Source: Coenobita brevimanus | Lineage: Eukaryota; Arthropoda; Malacostraca; Decapoda; Coenobitidae | DNA: 64,000 nt | Reading direction: 5' to 3' | Assembly: GCA_032717465.1 (NCBI GenBank) | Contig: JAVRFU010000131.1 | Location: 248,001 to 312,000 of the forward strand | Shown: positions 57,803 through 64,000 of the stretch, piece after piece | Numbering within the stretch: position 1 is the stretch's first letter | How the letters are laid out: every line of letters begins with the position of its first letter | The notes under the pieces: model-generated | Databases searched by the model: none | Seen by the model: the letters and a program-made list of their open reading frames with translations, nothing else | Told to the model about the DNA's origin: nothing | Position numbers and translations under genes: made by a program

Positions 57803-58000
57803 CCTGGTAACTTTCATAGCGACACCCTCTGGAAGATTACGCTGGATATACTCAAGGTAGGTGTAGCAGTAGACTGTGTGAGGCGCGGGAGTGATAAAGT
57901 GAGGAAATGGGTTCTGGCTTCATACTGCACTCGGTGTTTCTTGTGGATGTGCACCGACTTCAGTAATGTCCACCGTTTTATGTGCTTTGTGGGCCAAGCT
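57803..58000 (-). CDS. MRPS10: Exon of mitochondrial ribosomal protein MRPS10 (uS10m), with a one-base frame break
   Basis: On the minus strand, an acceptor (atctttcacag, AG at 58001-58002) opens [20 protein letters not shown] then [12 protein letters not shown]. This matches the uS10m core, which in vertebrates contains [20 protein letters not shown]. The exon continues LTQSTA and, after an apparent one-base loss at about 57861-57872, [20 protein letters not shown] up to the donor (gtgag). These are the expected next residues of MRPS10. uS10m is a head protein of the small mitoribosomal subunit. The break is either an assembly indel or a sign of pseudogenisation. The Tnp2 element lies about 200 bp downstream, so it probably sits in the next intron. 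Confidence 0.82.
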
Positions 58001-58097
58001 CTGTGAAAGATATAAGCTTTTATACTGATTTATATTTTTCTCTATTGGGCTATAGAGTTACTTGTGGAAAGGCATACAGATATTTCTTAAACTATAT

Positions 58098-58315
58098 TTC
58101 AGTTAAACAGGGAGGCTTGATCCTGCAGCTGGATACCTTCACATGGTGGAACTGACATAGCAAAAACTGCCTGGTTATTCAAACATTCTCAACTCCATCC
58201 CAATCCCCCTAAAAGAGGATGGTGAACTGTAAGAGAAATCCAGTTTCAATCTACAGTCCACCCAGATCACATTCAGATAAACCTGGGGTCACAAGTTCAC
58301 AACAACAACAACAAC
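58098..58315 (+). repeat. SINE-like repeat, CCAGGTTCA family
   Basis: GGATACCTTCACATGGTGGA, CTGACATAGCA, ATCCCAATCCCCCTAAAAGA and CAGATAAACCTGGGGTCACA, ending in a CAACAACAA tail. Same block order as 24945-25100. Confidence 0.6.
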
Positions 58316-59323
58316 AACACAGAGGATTCAACTTTTGTCTTATGGCTTACAGCCTTGGTGGGGAGAAGCTGAGTTTTCAAGTCTGTAATTACTGAAACTT
58401 TTTTTTTTAACCTAGGGATAAAGGAGACTAAATGCCACCAATGAATTCCACATGTTTCACAAGAAGCTACCAAAAGAGGTGAGAGTAGGAGTTTGGAAGT
58501 ACTGTGCCCTCTCGCCCTTTGTGCCGGTGTAGAGATACGACACGCTCACCACCCAACACCTGTGTTTTCAACAAGCTCATTCCTCTTATACTATTTAAGG
58601 GGAGAATGTACAACTGCAGATGAAATTACCACTTCACTCTTTCGTCAAACAGTTAGGTGACCCCACCATAACATTCTGAAACTTTGCTGGGCACCACAGA
58701 TTGCACCACTGGGTTTTAAAACTCACTGTTCACTAACCTCATTATTTATCCTACTGATTTATAGTATTGAAATGTATCAATATTTATGCCTATAATTCTA
58801 CCTCAAGATTTCTTTCTCCTTGGCACAAAACAGATGCAACAGCCTTCTTAAACATTTTCCCACCCTATGTGAATGCAAAAAAAACTGCTCTAAAATGATG
58901 GTGATACTGCCACAATTACAATGCTACTGAATAAGGTAGGTATAAGACTAATCTACTGCCTATCTTTAGCTAACAACCTTTATCCACTACCCAGAAAATG
59001 TTACAAAGACAATGAAGGTGTGTAAAAATTAGTCACCAAGTCTCTACCATTACATATTTTTTGTATTACAGTATTTCTTCTGCCTAAAGACATTTACATT
59101 CAGCTAGGGCAAGATTTAGGATGGGGGTTGGTAGAGATATGTTTACCATGTTGAATAAAACCATCTGAAGGTAACAAGAACAAACTATAAAAGGACGAAG
59201 CCATATGGAAAGGTTACGTATAAATGAGGCTTGGGGTGGAAGACAATGAAGTGGACTTATGATTAACAGGAAGGAATGAGCCTAAGTAAAAGAGGGTCAC
59301 AGTGTCAAGACAATGGGGACATA

Positions 59324-59347
59324 AAGAGAGAGAGAGAGAGAGAGAGA
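59324..59347. repeat. (GA)n microsatellite
   Basis: Twelve GA dinucleotides. Confidence 0.9.
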
Positions 59348-59522
59348 ATGTGTGTGTTTAGGGGCTCTGAGTTTTGCTTCCTCATTCTCCAGTGTTTCTT
59401 TGGATGTTATTCATGGAAGTTGGTATTTATCAACTTTTTATGTTCACCAAAGGATTGCTTAAAAAAAACTGCACTGATATTTTTGCAACTTAAGCACATA
59501 TGACGTAGTTCATTTACATAAT

Positions 59523-59675
59523 GTTTTTGACATATCAGATAGAGCCAGGATATCGGGGGCTTGAATGGTGAGCGAATCGAAGCGTGGCCCATTGGATCGG
59601 GCAAATTTGGCCTGTCTGGACGTTGTTACTGTGCACTCTGCCCTAGGGTGGGAAAGGAGGTCCAGATGATGATGA
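59523..59675 (+). mobile_element. LINE-C 3' UTR fragment with (GAT)n tail
   Basis: GCGTGGCCCATTGGATCGGG, then TCTGGACGTTGTTACTG and GGAGGTCCAGATGATGATGA. It matches 5795-5950 of the plus-strand LINE-C copy. Confidence 0.8.
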
Positions 59676-60072
59676 TGACTGACCTTTTTCCCACATGGCT
59701 AGGGTAAGGTATGATCCTTAACATAATGGATGGATGGAGAAGCTGCAGTGAATTATAAATGATATGAAATTGGAGATGCTATGGAACACTTGGAATGAGG
59801 AGATGCCAAGAGAGGGGTGGAAAAGTAGTAAGACCAACCCTCCACCCACCTATGTCTCTGTTATGCAATCTTCTCCTCCCCCATCAGGAGCACAGGGGCC
59901 TGGGATGGGCTAATTAATTTAGATAATTAAAGCAAGAGTCATTATATCACTCACACTTGAATGGTATTCTGTATGCAATAAACCCCAACTACATCTCATA
60001 TTTAAAGCCTGATGTGTCACATATGGTTAATAAGACAAAAAGTAGGTTGAACTAACATGTCCTGAACTGTAC

Positions 60073-60196
60073 TTCCGAGGTGAGATGCAGCGGTGGAGAG
60101 GAAGGTGAGGTATGATGGTAGCACCGCTGGGTCATGTCCTCGGCACTCCACATCAATTACGCTATACAGACGGTCAGGCTCACCATCATCCACAAC
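60073..60196 (-). CDS. MRPS10: Exon of mitochondrial ribosomal protein MRPS10 (uS10m)
   Basis: A 124-base minus-strand exon, unbroken, between an acceptor (tattattgcag) and a donor (gtacag). It encodes VVDDGEPDRLYSVIDVECRG, then HDPAVLPSYLTFLSTAASHL and G, ending with one base of the next codon. Vertebrate MRPS10 has DEPDxLYKRLxVLVKGHD then AVLDSYEYFAVLAAKELGI at this point, so the order and spacing agree. The N-terminal mitochondrial targeting region should lie further right (61-63 kb) but was not recognised. Confidence 0.82.
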
Positions 60197-60479
60197 CTGC
60201 AATAATATCATTACCTATTAACACTTTCACTCCAGTGATGTACTTTATGTTTCTGCTAGCCCTAGATGATGTTATTTAGCCAAGGCAACACTTTTTCACA
60301 GTGGAAGGCAAACAACGTATACCTTCAGCCCTTTGCCAAAGGTTAAAATATGCTGCATTAATAAATTTGTCTAGTTTTAGCAAGAATACAATAAAAATGT
60401 CACCTGACCAAAGGTGTTAAGAGGAAAAGCTGGTACCCTAACTACTGATCAACATCTTTTTCTTGTCACACACCAGTAC

Positions 60480-60970
60480 ATTTCGGCAGTTTTGAGAAAT
60501 AGTCCCATTTACGAAAATCTCTGATCGTTCGGCAGATTTTCCGATTTTTTTCGTCAGTCTTGAAATTCTCCATGAGGACCCTCTACTGCTGGGGACTTCT
60601 TCCAGCAGTAGCAGAGTCCAATCAACCCCTTCTATTGTACATATGTAATTAAGGAACCTACTATAAGTTTAGGTAAGTGCATGTGAACTTGTAGGCCTAC
60701 TGTACCATTACATTTATATACAGTATGTTCACTAATTTCTTTATTTTTCATATTCATGTATAGTACTGTATTCATTACAGTATTGTACAGTATCAAACAG
60801 TATACAGTACTCTCTCCAAGCACATTTGTAATGATATGAGTAGTGATGATAGTGTTCACCGAAACATATAAGGTATTGAGTGGGTAGGGTTTTTGATAAT
60901 TCGGCAATTTTGATTTTTCGGCACTAGCCTGGTCCCATAGATGCCGAAAAATAGGACTTCTACTGTATTA
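60480..60970. mobile_element. Possible Tc1-mariner/pogo (Tigger)-like relic
   Basis: The right edge, read inward, is TACAGTAGAAGTCCTATTTT then TCGGCATCTATGGGACC, with several TTCGGCA words inside (60485, 60532, 60902, 60917). Tigger-like elements commonly start TACAGT and carry such CGG-containing arms. A matching left terminus is not clear, and no transposase remains. Confidence 0.35.
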
Positions 60971-61059
60971 TGTGGTTTCTATAGTTATTAGATAGTAGTT
61001 CAGTATTTGTTTTTATATTCATGATTCTTATCTTACAGTAGTTGGCATTTCTGAACACA

Positions 61060-61760
61060 AAATCCAATTCTCCATAACAGTTACACATCCTTCCCCTCAA
61101 CTATCACCTTTTTGGGTGCACCACCACCTGTCCCACCCCTCCATTCATTCAACAATATTTACAAATGCTTCTGTCCCCCACCACAACAACTTTAGTTTCC
61201 TGCCAATAACCCGAACCCATGAATCGACAGTACCCATTCTACCCCATTTCAGCCAAATACTCATCCTACTGCACTCTTCCACCTTTTCTAATCTTTTTTA
61301 CCTTTATTACTACCCATTCTACCTATTCTCCCACCACTACAAGCAGCCAACACCCTGCCACAGGTCTAAAAAATAAAAAATGCTTTTTCAAGCTCACCAT
61401 TCCCACAACACACACACAATCGTAACCCCAACATAACCTTCTCTTCATCTACCATTCTTTTCCTTTCCTGGTACCGGTACACTTTTTTCTGCACTACACT
61501 CCTATTCATTAATCCTACAGCACTTTCAACCCACCATAAATCCAGATTTTGAAAAACCCGAACCCAAAATCACCACACACAACACCAAGCCAGCCACCTC
61601 ACTTTTCCAATTACCTTATCCACCCATTCATTTCTCCCTTTTATTCCCATTCATCACCTTTTAGCACATTTCCCTACCTCTACATGCACCCATTTCTCCA
61701 GCTCACAGCCAGCCAAAAAATGCATTTCCAACTCACCACCATAATTTTCTCCTTTCTGCA
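61060..61760. repeat. G-depleted, pyrimidine-rich region with about 350-bp tandem similarity
   Basis: Very few G on the plus strand. Word pairs recur about 350-370 bp apart: ACCCGAACCCA at about 61208 and 61558, and GCCAGCCAA at about 61345 and 61710. Long Ser/Thr/Pro/His frames here follow from composition and are not genes. Confidence 0.55.
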
Positions 61761-61956
61761 GTTAATTTCTTTCGTGCTTCTCCCTGACTTGGGATCTTCA
61801 GTATACCATAAAAGGTCTTATTTCCACAGCCGACAATGCAGCAAAAGTGTGGCATTGTTATTCGTTACGAGACAAGTACACACACCACGTATAAGTCTCC
61901 AGAATCTGAAAATATTCACCCACGTACCAAACCAAAACACTCACACTCCGCGCGCT

Positions 61957-61972
61957 AACCCACAATGCACCA
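61957..61972 (+). promoter_or_regulatory. Candidate ZNF143/Staf-type promoter motif
   Basis: ACCCACAATGCACCA resembles the SBS consensus (CCCAYAATGCAYYG). It lies in a CpG-richer patch with a TGACATCA (CRE-like) site 10 bases on. The location is upstream of MRPS10 (minus) and left of the plus-strand exon candidates, so a shared promoter is plausible. Confidence 0.3.
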
Positions 61973-62860
61973 GGATGATGACATCACAAATGTTTATGAA
62001 TCCGCGTTGTTGTACCTCCTACTTTGTGTGGGTTCCATATTTTCTTCATTTCCTTCCTCCCTCCTCTTTGGCCCGTGTCTCTTCTTCCTCGATTACTCAT
62101 TATCTTCTTGCATGCAGCTTGAGTCGGCACAGAAAGGACATGTGTAGCCACGAGCACATGATTGCAACCTCATCCTCGCCAGTAGTACTAACCACCACCC
62201 GTCTGAGGGCCCACGAACGGGACGCTGTTGCAGTAAACCGCGGTCAGTTCAAATCGTTTCCTGATGTCCGTCGACTACACTCGTATTCCGAAGTGAAAGG
62301 GAATAATTCATAGGACTATAGTCATAAAGCGCAGCGAAAGGGTTATGTCAGATTAGTGTAGGTTCAGTTACGTTAGATTAGTGTGGGTTGTTAATGGTAG
62401 ATTAGCGTAGATTGTTACATTAGATAAGAAAAATGCAAGAATTATCATCCTGAGAATTACGTTAGATTAAAGAAAAGAAAAAAAAATGTAAGAATGATCA
62501 TCTATTACCAATTTGGAAGTCCCTGGTCCTCATCTCAGCTGTGGTCTCCACACAAAATTGGTGAAATTCAGCAAGTGGAACAAATACAGAGGGTCTTCAC
62601 CAGAAAACTGAGACTAATCGGTCAAGATATACAGATGGCAGTTTTGGGCTGTTTAAAAGTGAAATGAGTAAAGCAAACTTTGAGCTTTTGAAATCGGCGG
62701 GTTGGCGCCAAAATTCAGCAGGTGCGCGTGGATAAGAATGTTTTATTTTTTTATATTTTTTCTTTCACTGCAACCAAGGTAGGGAAATATTAAACTGGAA
62801 AAAATTGGACCAAACAAGTCTTTTTCGGTTAATAGTAAGTTGCTAATGGACATTTTATGA
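61973..62860. other. Likely promoter/5' region between MRPS10 and a plus-strand gene
   Basis: Contains GATTAGTGTAGGTT-type short repeats (62350-62430). No MRPS10 first exon could be assigned with confidence. Confidence 0.35.
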
Positions 62861-63550
62861 ATGCCAAGCAGATCCCGACGCCATTTTGAGAGAGCAGGAC
62901 AGCGTGGTAAGCATCCGACTTTAATTCACCTTCTTTTATTAGTCACAGTTAATTTGCAAGCATTACTTTATTTACTGATTTTAGGTAGGCTATTGGTGAT
63001 CACTTGGAGGTGAGTATGGTAGGGAAATAGTTTAATGGTGACGCTTTTCAGATAATTGATGAGATTGGGGGCTGGGGACGCCGAAGAATTGGCTTCGTAA
63101 GTAGCCGTTCTAATTCAAGTTTTTGACTACTTACACATGTTTTGCCCGCTTTATTCTTGTTACTAGTTTTAGTAAAGGTAATAGAGATAACTTTGAATGA
63201 GGTATCATAAGGGTTATTGGTGTTTTGAGATGGTAAATGGTGATGGATGAACAGACGCCTAAGAGGCCGGCGTCTCACGTGAACAGATGCCAAAGTGGCC
63301 GGCGTCCCACGTACTTGGCTTTGATTTCAACCATTTTCAACCAAGTTAGCTACATTATTGCACTTGTTAAATTTAGACAAGTTAATATTGTTTAGAGGTT
63401 AGAATGGTCAGGAAGTTTTATTGTTTTATGGTGTAATATTGTTGATTCCTTTTCAGGTTACGTCCCCATCTGAAGGGAGAAACCTGTATTTCGTCCCGGC
63501 AAGGATGCTACACCGCACCAGTTCCCTTCCTTCCCATATACAGGATACAG
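62861..63550 (+). CDS. Candidate first exons of an unidentified plus-strand gene
   Basis: Possible exons are 62861-62906 (ATG, MPSRSRRHFERAGQR, donor gtaagc), 63052-63096 (acceptor acgcttttcag, donor gtaagt) and 63457-63550 (acceptor ccttttcag, donor gtaatt). Exons 2 and 3 join openly in two frames. One starts at ATG 63059 and reads MRLGAGDAEELASLRPHLKG then ETCISSRQGCYTAPVPF. The other reads IIDEIGGWGRRRIGF then VTSPSEGRNLYFVPARM. Exon 1 does not fit the phase of exon 2, so it may be untranslated or unrelated. No family recognised. Confidence 0.3.
63249..63312. repeat. Two tandem 32-bp units with a GACGCC/GGCGTC hairpin and CACGT
   Basis: Units GAACAGACGCCTAAGAGGCC + GGCGTCTCACGT and GAACAGATGCCAAAGTGGCC + GGCGTCCCACGT. 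Each can fold, and each ends in CACGT. Confidence 0.8.
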
Positions 63551-63589
63551 GTAATTGACTTACGTTTATCTGCTTAGTATAATTAGATA

Positions 63590-64000
63590 ACAGCCGTTTG
63601 CACTGATGGTTCAAAAGCAATGACAGGCCCAGTAAAAGGTGTTTTGGCCCTTATTAGAAACGTTGCTCCATCAGGCAGACACTTGCCTTAATAGACGTGC
63701 ACTTGCAGTAATGAGGATGCCATGCGAACTAAAGTTATGCTGGATGAGGTATTCAAGGTGGTAAATTTCATCAGAGCTAGACCACGAAATTCGCAGCTGC
63801 GTACGGCACTGCTAGGAGATGGGGCCCAGTCATAGTGCTTAGTTACTGCACACGGAGGTGCGCTGGTTATCCCGCGGCAAAATTCTTTCACGTGTGTGTG
63901 ATACGAAAGATGAGTGATCTTTCTTACAGGAAACAGCTTTTCTCTGTTAAATAGTGACGAAGTCTGGTCAGTGAAACGGCTATCTTACTGTACAGATGTT
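63590..64000 (+). pseudogene. ZBED/SCAN-like hAT transposase relic, runs off the window
   Basis: Plus strand in shifting frames: CTDGSKAMTGPVKGVLALIR (63599 on), then KVVNFIRARPRNSQLRTALL (63756 on) and LLHTEVRWLSRGKILSRV (about 63843-63896). These are the successive conserved blocks of ZBED5-type hAT transposases (ICTDGAxxM, VNFIKxRPLNSRLF, LLHTEVRWLSRGKVL). At least two frameshifts and stops show that it is dead. It differs from the hAT at 27.7-31.6 kb. Confidence 0.8.

Larger units (their letters stand above)
58001..60072. other. Probable MRPS10 intron with repeats
   Basis: Contains a SINE-like copy (58098-58315), a GA run (59324-59347) and a LINE-C 3' end (59523-59675). The exon phases on either side do not match (phase 1 end, phase 2 start), so a small unrecognised exon may lie here. 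Confidence 0.5.

Noticed and set aside
61549..62313. 254-codon plus-strand open frame
   Set aside because: Follows from the G-poor composition (few stop codons); no domain and no splice context.
1..64000. CRISPR arrays, bacterial operons or rRNA genes
   Set aside because: No spaced identical repeats of that type, no bacterial gene layout and no rRNA-like conserved sequence seen.

Overview
This is eukaryotic DNA: spliced exons, long introns, microsatellites and dense interspersed repeats, with no operons or Shine-Dalgarno sites. The mix of APE-type LINEs, tRNA-derived SINEs and DNA transposons, with arthropod-like host exons scattered tens of kilobases apart, fits an invertebrate with a large genome, most likely a malacostracan (decapod) crustacean. 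That assignment is an inference; no diagnostic single-copy barcode is present.

Host genes are only fragments. On the minus strand I recognise one exon of the ribosome-biogenesis factor TSR1 (3306-3503), one exon of a guanylate-type class III nucleotidyl cyclase (19366-19488) and two exons of mitochondrial ribosomal protein MRPS10/uS10m (57803-58000 and 60073-60196). Several further splice-flanked minus-strand exon candidates have no assigned identity (9687-9805, 24426-24536, 32051-32104, 42356-42442). Near the right edge, plus-strand exon candidates (62861-63550) may mark a gene divergent from MRPS10.

Most of the window is mobile DNA. Four LINE families are visible. LINE-A has an (ATAG)n tail and about a dozen copies. 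LINE-B has a PHD-type zinc finger inserted in its reverse transcriptase. LINE-C has a (GAT)n tail. LINE-D has one copy at 53.0-54.7 kb. There are also CR1-like and Jockey-like C-terminal fragments. Three DNA transposons have readable ends: a piggyBac-like element (12212-15949, TTAA target duplication), a hAT element (27717-31576, 8-bp duplication) inserted into a LINE-B, and a ~10 kb Tnp2/EnSpm-type element (47614-57595). A second, ZBED-like hAT relic runs off the right edge.

Layout: 0-8 kb LINE-C and LINE-A/B copies around the TSR1 exon; 8-12 kb SINEs, microsatellites and a CR1 fragment; 12-16 kb piggyBac; 16-25 kb LINE-A copies, a composite SINE-like element and the cyclase exon; 25-32 kb LINE-B split by hAT; 32-47 kb intron-like or intergenic DNA dotted with 3'-end LINE-A stubs and SINEs; 47.6-57.6 kb the Tnp2 element, which contains an intact five-exon DUF4806 gene, a LINE-D and a large foldback; 57.8-60.2 kb MRPS10; 61-64 kb a G-poor tandem region, a probable promoter region and the hAT relic.

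The most distinctive items are the Tnp2 + DUF4806 two-gene element with its own terminal repeats, the PHD finger inside a LINE reverse transcriptase, the in-frame LINE-A/LINE-B chimera, and a composite SINE-like element whose head matches the LINE-C 5' region and whose tail matches the LINE-A 3' end.
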